DNA of 37,631 nt from contig JAJZRP010000017.1 of NCBI GenBank assembly GCA_021802655.1, positions 1 to 37,631 on the forward strand, read 5' to 3'. Shown here in pieces: positions 8,323-16,497 of this stretch (within the stretch, counting starts at the first letter, position 1; each line of letters opens with the position of its first letter). Source of the stretch: Pseudomonadota bacterium (lineage in GTDB: Bacteria > Pseudomonadota > Gammaproteobacteria > Burkholderiales > JABEVD01). Below the pieces are notes generated by a model, which ran no database searches, was not told the origin of the DNA, and saw only the letters and a list, made by a program, of their open reading frames with translations. The translations under genes were made by a program, and so were the position numbers.

Positions 8323-8990
8323 CGCTCCGACTCCTTGAGCGCGACCTTGTTGCGGATGTAAAGCGGAGCCGCAAGCGCCGCATCGATGCCGTTTCCTGCC
8401 TCGAATTCGGCAATCGCGAGCCTCGCCATTTCCCGCGCATGGGGCCTCCGTGCAGCATCCGCAACGTCGATTTGCCCGGCATAGCGCCGGAGAAGCGCAT
8501 CTCCATGGGCCGCGAAGCCGCTGCCGCAGCCCGCCCAGTTTGTGCCGGGCAATTGCGGGGCATCAAGCGGGGAATAGAGGCCGGGCTCCAGGAGAACGGC
8601 CAGTTTCCCGTTCACGCGCTCGAATGCGGCATGATAGATCTCGCCCATCCTCGCATCCAGGCAGGCCAGAATTCGCTCGCCCGGCATGGCCTCCGCAAGC
8701 GCGTGGAGCGTTCCCACGCCGACAACCGGAAGCCCCGCCCCCAAAGCCAGCCCCTGCGCGACTCCGCAGGCTATCCTGAGTCCCGTGAAGGAGCCGGGGC
8801 CCGAACCGAATGCGATGCCGTCCAGTTCGCTCTGCGAGATCCCCCCTTCATTGAGAACATCCGCTATCATGGAAAGGATCAGTTCGGAATGGCCCTGTCC
8901 CGCCAGCACTTCGCGCTCGACGAGATCCCCCCCCACGGAAAGGGCGAGGGAGCAGTATTCGTTGGATGTGTCGAAAGCGAGTATGTTCAA
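8319..8990 (-). CDS. tsaB: tRNA threonylcarbamoyladenosine biosynthesis protein TsaB
   Basis: TsaB is the scaffold partner of TsaD in making the t6A modification on tRNAs that read ANN codons. The 223-residue protein has the ASKHA-fold N-terminus NILAFDTS and the signature GSGPGSFTGLRIACGVAQGL at about residues 68-87. The only start compatible with the conserved N-terminus is TTG 8990; no ATG occurs nearby. It leads the tsaB-rimI-udg operon and diverges from the gene at 9077. Confidence 0.94.
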   Translation of the reverse strand: MNILAFDTSNEYCSLALSVGGDLVEREVLAGQGHSELILSMIADVLNEGGISQSELDGIAFGSGPGSFTGLRIACGVAQGLALGAGLPVVGVGTLHALAEAMPGERILACLDARMGEIYHAAFERVNGKLAVLLEPGLYSPLDAPQLPGTNWAGCGSGFAAHGDALLRRYAGQIDVADAARRPHAREMARLAIAEFEAGNGIDAALAAPLYIRNKVALKESER

Positions 8991-9076
8991 AGCCTGGCCC
9001 CAGTCAAGGCTGTATTATAATGGAATTGTGCGGTCAAGAATGCCTCGAAACCAGATTCCTAACAAGGGAGAAAATC
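8991..9076. promoter_or_regulatory. Divergent promoter region between tsaB and the host-attachment gene
   Basis: The gap holds TATTATAATA, which gives a perfect -10 hexamer TATAAT on the plus strand (9016-9021) and another on the minus strand (9019-9014). I see no good -35 at the right distance for either. A TTGACC on the minus strand (9037-9032) is only 12 bases from the minus -10. An activator could be needed. Confidence 0.45.
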
Positions 9077-9517
9077 ATGACCACGACGTGGATCCTCGTC
9101 GCCAACGCAAGTTCAGCCAGCCTTTACATGAACAGGGGACCGAAACAGGGTCTGGAGAAGCTCAGGGAATACGAGCATGCCGCGAGCCGGGAAAAAGCCT
9201 CCGACCTGGTCTCGGACAGGCCGGGGCACTACAAGAGTGCGGGAAACGGGCACGGCGCCTATGTCCCGCCGACAGATCCCAAGCAGAACGAAGCGCAGCA
9301 ATTCGCCATGAAACTGGCCAGGGATCTCGAACAGGGCAGGACCGGGAACGAATTCCAGAGGCTGATTCTGGTCGCCCCTCCCCAGTTCATGGGACTCATC
9401 AAGAGCAACGCCGGACCGGCACTGATAGGCATGGTTTCAGACCATTTCGAGAAGGATTACACCAAAATCGACGCCAAGACGTTGACCGGACACCTCGAGT
9501 CCTGCATCTATCTTTAG
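9077..9517 (+). CDS. Host attachment protein family (Host_attach domain)
   Basis: This 146-residue soluble protein begins TTTWILVANASSASLY and matches the family named for a plant-attachment phenotype in Agrobacterium. The same fold resembles archaeal and eukaryotic release factor eRF1 middle domains, and the family is widespread in free-living bacteria, so the name should not be read as evidence of a host. Family traits seen here are the ANxxxA motif at the start, the HAAS segment, and the RLILVAPPQFMGLI stretch at about 95-110. ATG 9077 has AGGGAG upstream; earlier in-frame starts fall in the promoter region. Its stop overlaps the converging thpR stop by two bases. Confidence 0.82.
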   Translation: MTTTWILVANASSASLYMNRGPKQGLEKLREYEHAASREKASDLVSDRPGHYKSAGNGHGAYVPPTDPKQNEAQQFAMKLARDLEQGRTGNEFQRLILVAPPQFMGLIKSNAGPALIGMVSDHFEKDYTKIDAKTLTGHLESCIYL

Positions 9518-10002
9518 AGCGGCCAGCGGCCGATAATGGAATAGCCGGAAGGCGCGGAGCCGACCAGGCAGAATTCGGCCACTTGCCAGGAGAACGGCTC
9601 GAAATCGGGAAGTGCCTTTGGTTCCCCCGCCTTCCTCACCAGGGTGACATGGGGAAAATGGTTTCTTTCGTCATATTCGAACCCGGCAGAACTCAAAGCC
9701 GCCTGCAGTGACGCCACCAGACCGGCAAGTTCCGGGCTTTCCGCCATGCCTGCCCAGGCGATGCGGTTGTGCTTCCAGTAGCCTGCGCGGTCCATTTTGA
9801 TTTCGAATGCGTTTGCCGACAGTTTGGAGGCAATTTCGAGCAGCGGATCGATCTTTTCGACTTCCCCGAGAAATACCAGAGTGAGATGGATGGATTCACC
9901 CCGTGTCTTTTTTCCGCCGCATTCCCTGTGCAGGAGCTTCGCGACCTCCTCCAGATGCGCCCTCACGGATTCGTCCGGCCAAAGGGCGAAAAAAACGCGC
10001 AT
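9514..10002 (-). CDS. thpR: RNA 2',3'-cyclic phosphodiesterase (2'-5' RNA ligase family)
   Basis: This 162-residue enzyme of the 2H phosphoesterase fold carries the two catalytic HxT motifs, H39-L-T and H118-V-T, separated by about 80 residues as the family requires. It opens 2',3'-cyclic phosphates on RNA. ATG 10002 shares one base with the ispF stop (TGATG), so it is translated as the last gene of the leftward c-di-GMP enzyme-ispD-ispF-thpR unit. Its stop meets that of the host-attachment gene. Confidence 0.93.
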   Translation of the reverse strand: MRVFFALWPDESVRAHLEEVAKLLHRECGGKKTRGESIHLTLVFLGEVEKIDPLLEIASKLSANAFEIKMDRAGYWKHNRIAWAGMAESPELAGLVASLQAALSSAGFEYDERNHFPHVTLVRKAGEPKALPDFEPFSWQVAEFCLVGSAPSGYSIIGRWPL

Positions 10003-10475
10003 CAGAGGCTTTCGATGAGGGCGACCGCTTCGGCCGCGATGCCCTCCCCCCTCCCTGCGAACCCGAGGTGCTCGGTGGTCTTGGCCTTGACGTTGACGGA
10101 CTGCCGACTCAGTCCGAGGTCGGATGCGATCCGCTCGACCATGAGCGGGATATGGGGCGCCATTTTCGGCGCCTGGGCCACGATCGTCGAGTCGATGTTC
10201 ACGATCCTGTAGCCCGATTCGGCGAGGAGGCTGCCGACTTTCCTCAGGATGACCCTGCTGTCGATGTTCTCGAAATTCTTGTCGGTGTCCGGAAAATGCC
10301 TGCCGATGTCGCCCAGTGCCGCCGCGCCGATCAGCGCGTCGCAAATCGCATGCAGCAGCACGTCCGCATCGGAGTGGCCCATGAGCCCCTTCCCGAAGGG
10401 AATCTCCACGCCGCCGATGATCAGCTTGCGCCCCGGAACGAGCGCATGCACGTCGAATCCCTGCCCTATTCTCAT
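10002..10475 (-). CDS. ispF: 2-C-methyl-D-erythritol 2,4-cyclodiphosphate synthase
   Basis: IspF makes the cyclic diphosphate intermediate of the MEP pathway of isoprenoid synthesis. The 157-residue protein shows the zinc ligands D8 and H10 in GQGFDVHAL, the [15 protein letters not shown] motif that includes the third ligand, and the C-terminal [17 protein letters not shown] signature. ATG 10475 overlaps the ispD stop as ATGA. Confidence 0.97.
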   Translation of the reverse strand: MRIGQGFDVHALVPGRKLIIGGVEIPFGKGLMGHSDADVLLHAICDALIGAAALGDIGRHFPDTDKNFENIDSRVILRKVGSLLAESGYRIVNIDSTIVAQAPKMAPHIPLMVERIASDLGLSRQSVNVKAKTTEHLGFAGRGEGIAAEAVALIESL

Positions 10476-11161
10476 GTTTTGTTCCTGTCTGCCAAAATCA
10501 TTGCCGCCATCGCCATGTCCGCAGGATAAGTCACCTTGAAGTTGCGCGGGTCGCCCGGCACCAGCTTCGGGGAAAGGCCCAGCGCTTCGATTGCCCCTGC
10601 CTCGTCCGTCTGCGAGGCTGGCGCACGCCCCAATGCCTCCAGGAGCAGTCCATGGCGGAACATCTGGGGAGTCTGCGCCTGCCAAAGCCCTTCCCTTTGC
10701 ACCGTGACTTTTACCCGCCCCTTCCCGTCATCCTTTTTCAGGGTATCGGCGACAGGCAGGGCGAGCAGCCCTCCCGTTTCGTCGCATCCCACCTCGCCCA
10801 CCAGCCTTTTCAGGGATTCGGGATCGATGCAGGGTCTTGCCGCATCGTGCACCATCACCCAGTCGCCATCTTCGGCATCCATCGCCTGCAGGCCGTTCAT
10901 CACGCTCATGGCGCGCGTCTCGCCTCCGCAATAAAGAGGTATCAGCCTGTCGTCGAACTCCGACCAGTCGTATTTCCCCCAGTGGCTGTCGTTTTTTGCC
11001 AGAACCGCGTAAACCCTGGAAATACCCGGAAAATCGCAGAGCGCCTTGAGCGCATGATACAGCATGGGCTTGTCCGAGAGCATCGCATACTGCTTGGGGA
11101 GTGCTGCATTCATGCGGGAACCTGATCCTGCAGCGGGGACGAGCGCGAAATGCCTTGTCAT
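10472..11161 (-). CDS. ispD: 2-C-methyl-D-erythritol 4-phosphate cytidylyltransferase
   Basis: IspD transfers CMP to methylerythritol phosphate in the MEP pathway. The 229-residue protein has the nucleotide-binding start [18 protein letters not shown], the VHDAARPC motif and the TPQMFR segment, all typical of the family. ATG 11161 overlaps the stop of the large c-di-GMP enzyme gene as ATGA, so IspD is probably made from that transcript by coupled translation. I see no separate promoter for ispD. Confidence 0.96.
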   Translation of the reverse strand: MTRHFALVPAAGSGSRMNAALPKQYAMLSDKPMLYHALKALCDFPGISRVYAVLAKNDSHWGKYDWSEFDDRLIPLYCGGETRAMSVMNGLQAMDAEDGDWVMVHDAARPCIDPESLKRLVGEVGCDETGGLLALPVADTLKKDDGKGRVKVTVQREGLWQAQTPQMFRHGLLLEALGRAPASQTDEAGAIEALGLSPKLVPGDPRNFKVTYPADMAMAAMILADRNKT

Positions 11162-14100
11162 GCGTTGTTCGCCCGGAGCATCGCCTCGAATTCGGAAGAT
11201 GGAAGCGGCCTGGAGAAGAGATAGCCTTGTCCATAATCGCAACCGGCTTCCTGAAGGAGGCGCTTCTGCTCCATCGTCTCCACGCCTTCGGCGATCACCT
11301 TGAGTCCCAGCTTGTGCGCCATCACGATGATCGCCTCCGAAAGCGCCATGTCGCTCTGGTCGGTCGCCAGATCACGAATGAAGGACTGGTCGATCTTCAG
11401 GTAATCGATGTCGAATTTCTTGAGGTAGGAAAGGGCGGAATAGCCCGTTCCGAAATCGTCTATCGCGACCTGTATGCCTGCATCCCTGAAATGGATCAGC
11501 TTGTCGGTGATTCCGGAATCCGCATTGAGCAGCAAGCCTTCCGTGATCTCGATGACCACGTTCTGCCCGGAAAGATCGAGCGCCTGAAGGTGATCCAGCC
11601 AGGGGGCTATGCCGCCCGCTTCGCTCTGGAACTGGACCGGAGACCCGTTTACGCTGACCTGAAAATCGCTGCATATGTCCACCCAGCGATTCGCCCAGCG
11701 GGAAGCTTCCCTGAACACCCAATCGCCGATATCGATGATCAGCCCCGTTTCTTCGGCAAGCGTGATGAATTCCATGGGGCTGACCATTCCCCGCTGGGGA
11801 TGCTGCCAGCGCAACAGGGCTTCCGCCTTGCGGATGTTCCCCGACGAAAGATCCACGATGGGCTGGAAATAGAGCACGAACTGGCCTGCAGCCAGCGCGC
11901 CGCGCAGGTCGTTGAGGAGTCTCAGCCTCGACTGCGCCTTCTCCTGCATGGCATTGGTGAAATAGCTCAAGCGGTTGCGCCCGGCATTCTTCGCCACGTA
12001 CATCGCCTGATCGGCATTTCTCAAAAGCTGTTCCACTTCGAGCGCATCGTTCGGATAGAAGGTGATCCCGACGCTGGCGGAAACGTAGGCCATTTCATCG
12101 CCCAGCACGAAAGGATCGGCGAGCTTCGCGATGATGTTCTGCGCGATCTTCTCCACATGGTTGGTATCCGGAAGCTCTGAAAGGATGACCGTGAATTCGT
12201 CGCCGCCCAGGCGCGCAACGGTGTCCGATTCACGCACGCAGGAAACAATGCGCCTTGCCGCCTCGACCAGCAGGATGTCCCCGGTCTGATGGCCCAATGT
12301 GTCATTGACTTCCTTGAAGCGATCGAGGTCGATGAACAGCAGCGCGAGCATCAAATTCCCGCGATGCGCCTTCTTGACCTCCCGTTCCAGCCTGTCGTAG
12401 AACATGCGTCTGTTGGGAAGCCCGGTGAGCAGATCGAAGTTCGCCTGCCGCCATATCAGTTCGTCGGTGCGCACCTTGTCGGTGATATCCGAAAACAGCG
12501 CGACATAACGGTGAGTGGAGCCGTTATCATCCAGGATGGTATTGATGGTCAGCCACTCGGGATAGATTTCGCCGTTCTTGCGCCGGTTCCATATCTCGCC
12601 CTGCCATATGCCTGTGGATTCGAGCTCGCGCCACAATACCTTGTAGAAATCGGCATCGTGCCGCCCGGAACTCAGCATGCCGGGATTTCGCCCGAGCGCT
12701 TCGTCCAGACCGTAGCCCGTGATCTGGGTGAATGCCGGGTTGATGGCGATGATGCGGTTCTCCTCGTCAGTCACCATCATCGCCTCGCTGGTGTTGCGGT
12801 AAACCATCGATGCGAGCCCCAGCTCCTCCTCGATGCGCTTGCGCTCGATGGCAATGCCGATCAGATTGGCCGTGCTTTCGATCATGGCGAGATCCGCTTC
12901 GCTCGGGGCACCCGGGCTGCGATGATAGATGGCGAAGGTGCCGAGCACCTTGCCGGAAGAGCCGATAATCGGCTCCGACCAGCAGGAAGCGAGTCCTGCT
13001 TGGAAGGCCAGCCCCTTATAGTCCCTCCAGTAAGGATGGCTCTGGATATCCTCGACGACGACGCGCTTGCCGAGATACGCTGCTGCGCCGCATGAGCCCA
13101 CGCCCGGGCCGATTTCCACGCCGCTGATGGCTGCGTTATAAAATTCCGGCAGGCTGGGTGCGGCTCCCGTCAAAAGATGCCTGCCCTGCTCGTCCAGCAG
13201 CAAAATGGAGCACAGCATGGCGGGATTTTCGGCTTCCACGCCATGCACCACGAGCTCCATGATTTCGCGAAGCGGCGCTCCTCTGGCGAGCAATTCCAGG
13301 GCGCGATTGCGCAATTTTTCCCTGCTTTCGACGCGCCTGCGCGCGGTGACGTTCTTGACAATCGCCACGGTGTACTCGAGCTCCCCGCCCGCCTTGCGCA
13401 CCGCGCGCACCGCCAAGTGGACGTAAACGACCTCTCCGCCCTTGCGGATGAAGCGCTTGTCCATTTCATACTCGTCGATCTCGCCGTTCAAAACTCGGCT
13501 GAAAAGCGCCTCATCCATCGCAAGATCGTCTTCGTGGGTGAGCTGCGCCCAGGTCATGACAACCAGCTCTTCGCGGGAATAGCCCAGCATGTCGCAAAGC
13601 GCATCGTTGACCTCGATCCAGCCCTTATCGGGGCTCGTCGCAGCCATCCCCACCATGGCGCGTTCGAAATAGGCCCTGAAATGACGTTCGCTCGCTGCGA
13701 GATCCTCCTGCGCCTGCCGCCTCTGCCTTTCCTGGTCGAAGCTGTCCAGCGCGAAAGAAATGTCCCGCGTCATCTCGTCCAGCAGATCGACCATTTCCTC
13801 GTCGAATGCATTGACGATTTCGTGGTAGACACTGAGGAGCGCAAAAGGCTTCCCTCCGCGAGGAATCGGGAAGCTTCCGCTGGAACGCCAGCCGAACCGG
13901 GCCGCCCGTTCGTGCCAGGGCAGGGTGATTTGGTCGTTGAGAAAATCATCGACGATCACGAAACGGTTTTCCCGGAAGGCGATGCCGGCTGGCCCCCTGC
14001 CCTCCGGCAGATTCTCGTCGATGGACATGACGATGCCTTCCAGGTATTCCTTTCCTTCACCGTACATCGCGACAGGGCGTATCCTACCTTCGCATTCATC

Positions 14101-15051
14101 CAACCGGCTGACCGCCGCGAATTTCATCCCGCCGAAATCCACCGCCATTTTGCAAACCATGGGGAAAAGCGAAGACTCTTCGTCCATGCGTACGATGGCC
14201 TGGTTGACTTCGCTGAGCGCCTTGTAAAGATTGGTCAGGCGCTCGATGCGCGCCTCGGCGGCCCTTCTTTCGGTGATATCGATCATGCTGGCCCGGATCA
14301 GCTGGCGGTCGACCGATGGCAGCCTGACCAGGCGAATTTCGCAGGGAATGAGGCGGCCATCGCGGTTTCTGATGATCCTCTCGAACACCACTTCCTCTCC
14401 AGCCAGCGCCTGTTCCTTGTGGGCAAGAATGCTCTTTTCGAGCGGCAATCCGTCGGGCTGCTCGGAGGGATAGAAATCGGAGGGAGAATGCTTCAGCAAT
14501 TCTTCCCTGTCGCACCCGTAAAGGCGTTCCGCATTGAGATTGGCATCGACGAAGCGGTCAAGATCGACATCCAGCACGGTAATCGCCTCCGGCGCCATCT
14601 CGACCAGCACCCGGTAGCGCGCTTCCGACGCATTGCGCTCGGAGATGTCGTACAGCACGACGAGGTGAACGCCTGCGAACCCCTCCCCCAGAAAAGCCGG
14701 GCTCATCAGAAAGGTCCGAACCGTGCCATCCTTGCAGGCAATTTTGACTTCCATCGGGGTAAAAGGCTGGCCGGACCTTTTGGCTTCCGCCATATTTTTT
14801 TGCCAGCTATCGGCCGCCCATTGCCGATATTGCGGATCGGGATAGGCGAGAATCCACCAGCTTGCCAGATCGGGAATGTCGGCAAGAGTGTAGCCGAGTG
14901 TCCGAATGAACTCACCGTTAAGATAGGTGATCTTCCCCTCGTCATCGATCAGGGCGAGCGGAACGGGAACAGCTTCGATGATGGCCCGGAAGAGCACCTC
15001 GCTATCCGACGATTCTTGCACCTCTTCGTGGATGTCGCTGAAGTCGGTCAT
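11158..15051 (-). CDS. Multi-sensor c-di-GMP enzyme: PAS-PAS-GAF-PAS-GAF-PAS-GGDEF-EAL
   Basis: This 1297-residue protein has no obvious membrane helix and is likely cytosolic. In rough order it has PAS domains at 20-140 and 145-265, a GAF domain at 275-435, PAS at 445-570, GAF at 575-735, PAS at 740-865, GGDEF at 865-1035, and EAL at 1045-1290. The cyclase site is intact (GGDEF), with an inhibitory RxxD (RESD) five residues ahead. The phosphodiesterase domain keeps EALLRW, DDFGTGYSAL, KIDQSF and EGVET, so both activities are possible. The sensors' ligands are not evident from sequence. A good promoter lies just upstream. The stop overlaps ispD, which is an unusual neighbour for such a protein. 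Confidence 0.93.
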   Translation of the reverse strand: MTDFSDIHEEVQESSDSEVLFRAIIEAVPVPLALIDDEGKITYLNGEFIRTLGYTLADIPDLASWWILAYPDPQYRQWAADSWQKNMAEAKRSGQPFTPMEVKIACKDGTVRTFLMSPAFLGEGFAGVHLVVLYDISERNASEARYRVLVEMAPEAITVLDVDLDRFVDANLNAERLYGCDREELLKHSPSDFYPSEQPDGLPLEKSILAHKEQALAGEEVVFERIIRNRDGRLIPCEIRLVRLPSVDRQLIRASMIDITERRAAEARIERLTNLYKALSEVNQAIVRMDEESSLFPMVCKMAVDFGGMKFAAVSRLDECEGRIRPVAMYGEGKEYLEGIVMSIDENLPEGRGPAGIAFRENRFVIVDDFLNDQITLPWHERAARFGWRSSGSFPIPRGGKPFALLSVYHEIVNAFDEEMVDLLDEMTRDISFALDSFDQERQRRQAQEDLAASERHFRAYFERAMVGMAATSPDKGWIEVNDALCDMLGYSREELVVMTWAQLTHEDDLAMDEALFSRVLNGEIDEYEMDKRFIRKGGEVVYVHLAVRAVRKAGGELEYTVAIVKNVTARRRVESREKLRNRALELLARGAPLREIMELVVHGVEAENPAMLCSILLLDEQGRHLLTGAAPSLPEFYNAAISGVEIGPGVGSCGAAAYLGKRVVVEDIQSHPYWRDYKGLAFQAGLASCWSEPIIGSSGKVLGTFAIYHRSPGAPSEADLAMIESTANLIGIAIERKRIEEELGLASMVYRNTSEAMMVTDEENRIIAINPAFTQITGYGLDEALGRNPGMLSSGRHDADFYKVLWRELESTGIWQGEIWNRRKNGEIYPEWLTINTILDDNGSTHRYVALFSDITDKVRTDELIWRQANFDLLTGLPNRRMFYDRLEREVKKAHRGNLMLALLFIDLDRFKEVNDTLGHQTGDILLVEAARRIVSCVRESDTVARLGGDEFTVILSELPDTNHVEKIAQNIIAKLADPFVLGDEMAYVSASVGITFYPNDALEVEQLLRNADQAMYVAKNAGRNRLSYFTNAMQEKAQSRLRLLNDLRGALAAGQFVLYFQPIVDLSSGNIRKAEALLRWQHPQRGMVSPMEFITLAEETGLIIDIGDWVFREASRWANRWVDICSDFQVSVNGSPVQFQSEAGGIAPWLDHLQALDLSGQNVVIEITEGLLLNADSGITDKLIHFRDAGIQVAIDDFGTGYSALSYLKKFDIDYLKIDQSFIRDLATDQSDMALSEAIIVMAHKLGLKVIAEGVETMEQKRLLQEAGCDYGQGYLFSRPLPSSEFEAMLRANNA

Positions 15052-15095
15052 ATGGATTTCTGCAGGGTTGGCAGCCTTGTGCCCAGAATTTTCGT

Positions 15096-15125
15096 ATCAT
15101 ACTTCAGTTCCAAGGAGGGTGTAAA
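15096..15125 (-). promoter_or_regulatory. Sigma-70 promoter for the c-di-GMP enzyme / ispDF / thpR unit
   Basis: On the minus strand TTTACA (15125-15120) and TATGAT (15101-15096) each match consensus at five of six positions and are 18 bases apart. The expected start near 15088 leaves a leader of about 37 bases before ATG 15051. All four downstream genes overlap, so this is the best candidate for their shared promoter. Confidence 0.62.
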
Positions 15126-15181
15126 TTTTGCAGGGAATCTATTCCGGAAACCCTTGTCCAATTCTGCATTTGGAGAAAACC

Positions 15182-15967
15182 ATGCAGAAAATACGGCCCG
15201 CCGCCTGTGCGGGGTCGTTTTATCCGGGAAACAGGCTGGAGCTGAAAGCTTCCCTCGATGCCTTTCTGGAAAATGCGGCAGGGGAAGCCGCTCCCTTTCC
15301 GAAAGCCATGATCGTCCCTCATGCAGGATACGCCTATTCGGGGGAAGTGGCAGCTCGCGCCTACGCGCGCTTAATTGGAAGCGGATACCGCCGCGTGGTT
15401 CTTCTGGGACCGGCGCACCGCCACAGGTTCAGGGGAATCGCCCTTCCCGTCGCCTCCATTTTCGAAACGCCCCTGGGGCCGATTCCCCTCGACCCCGTTT
15501 GCCGGGGACTCGCCTCCCTTCCAAATTTCCTCGGAAGCGAGGAAGCGCACCGGATGGAGCATGCTATCGAAGTCCAGCTTCCCTTCCTGCAGCGCGTTCT
15601 CGAAGAATTTTCCATCGTTCCCCTTCTGGTGGGGAACGTGAGCCCCGCAGCGGTTTCCGATATCATCGACAGGTTCATCAGGGAACCCGGAACCCTGGTA
15701 CTGGCAAGCTCAGATCTTTCGCACTTTCATGCCTACGACGAGGCCAGGGTACTGGATGCAGCCACTGCAGAATCGATCATGGCCCTCGATCCGGTTCTGG
15801 AGCAAGAACAGGCCTGCGGCGCAATGCCGGTCAACGCGCTTCTGCTCTCGGCAAAGCGTCATGGCCTGCGCCCCCGGCTCATCGACATCAGAAATTCCGG
15901 CGACACCTGTGGAAGCCGCGAACGAGTAGTGGGCTACGCCTCGTTCTCCTTCGGGTTCGCCCCGTGA
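15182..15967 (+). CDS. MEMO-family protein (AmmeMemoRadiSam system protein B)
   Basis: This 261-residue protein belongs to the MEMO family, a dioxygenase-like fold related to the extradiol enzyme LigB. Visible candidate metal ligands are H47 in VPHAGYAYSG and H79/H81 in GPAHRHRF. EHAIEVQLPFLQ and SSDLSHFH are also conserved blocks. Near the end, GDTCGSRERVVGYAS places a cysteine within one position of the catalytic cysteine of human MEMO1 by simple alignment; I would not press that equivalence. ATG 15182 has GGAGAA upstream. The stop overlaps the next gene as GTGA, and a radical SAM gene follows, which defines the AmmeMemoRadiSam set. The chemical reaction is unsettled to my knowledge. Confidence 0.9.
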   Translation: MQKIRPAACAGSFYPGNRLELKASLDAFLENAAGEAAPFPKAMIVPHAGYAYSGEVAARAYARLIGSGYRRVVLLGPAHRHRFRGIALPVASIFETPLGPIPLDPVCRGLASLPNFLGSEEAHRMEHAIEVQLPFLQRVLEEFSIVPLLVGNVSPAAVSDIIDRFIREPGTLVLASSDLSHFHAYDEARVLDAATAESIMALDPVLEQEQACGAMPVNALLLSAKRHGLRPRLIDIRNSGDTCGSRERVVGYASFSFGFAP

Positions 15968-16497
15968 GCGACATTCTTTTAAAAATCGCGCGGTCCTCGA
16001 TCTCGAACCGGCTGGGCCTCGATTTTCCGGAACCCGATTGCCCGCCTGAAATGAGCGAATTGGGCGCGACATTCGTCACGCTCACCCTGGGCGGGAATTT
16101 GCGCGGCTGCATCGGCACGCTGGAAGCTCATCGCCCCCTCCTTCTCGACATCAGGCAAAATGCCATTGCGGCAGCCTTTTCAGACCCGAGGTTCCCTCCC
16201 CTGAGCATGGCGGAGTATGCGCATATCAAAATCGAAGTCTCGCTGCTCTCGCAAGCTGCGCCGCTCGCCTTTTCCAGCGAACAGGATGCGCTGCTGCAAC
16301 TTGCCCCCGGCATCGACGGCGTCATTTTCGAGTGCGGTCATAGAAGAAGCACTTTCCTGCCCCAGGTCTGGGAAAGCCTTCCGGAACCTTCCTCCTTCCT
16401 CGCGCAACTCAAGCTGAAGGCGGGGTTTTCCGGCAGTTTCTGGTCTGACGAGATCAAACTTTCACGCTACACCGTATCCAAATGGAAGGAACAATGA
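15964..16497 (+). CDS. AMMECR1-domain protein (AmmeMemoRadiSam system protein A)
   Basis: This 177-residue protein contains the AMMECR1 domain, identified by LRGCIGTLE at about residues 43-51 and the downstream IEVSLLS and GVIFECGHRRSTFLPQVW blocks. GTG 15964 overlaps the MEMO stop as GTGA. The frame stays open far upstream, but that is only antisense read-through of the neighbouring gene, so the short GTG start is chosen. Its stop overlaps the radical SAM start as ATGA, so the three proteins are probably made together. Function is unknown; the conserved surface suggests a substrate or partner role alongside the radical SAM enzyme. Confidence 0.9.
   Translation: MSDILLKIARSSISNRLGLDFPEPDCPPEMSELGATFVTLTLGGNLRGCIGTLEAHRPLLLDIRQNAIAAAFSDPRFPPLSMAEYAHIKIEVSLLSQAAPLAFSSEQDALLQLAPGIDGVIFECGHRRSTFLPQVWESLPEPSSFLAQLKLKAGFSGSFWSDEIKLSRYTVSKWKEQ

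Noticed and set aside
9077-9517. Reading the 'host attachment' gene as evidence of a symbiont or pathogen
   Set aside because: The family name comes from one phenotype; members are common in free-living bacteria and nothing else in the window points to a host.
13177-16497. A 1106-codon open frame on the plus strand
   Set aside because: Up to about 15050 it is the antisense of the c-di-GMP enzyme gene, with low-complexity residues forced by that gene's codon bias, and it then crosses the MEMO gene in another frame. Only its last 177 codons, the AMMECR1 gene, are real.
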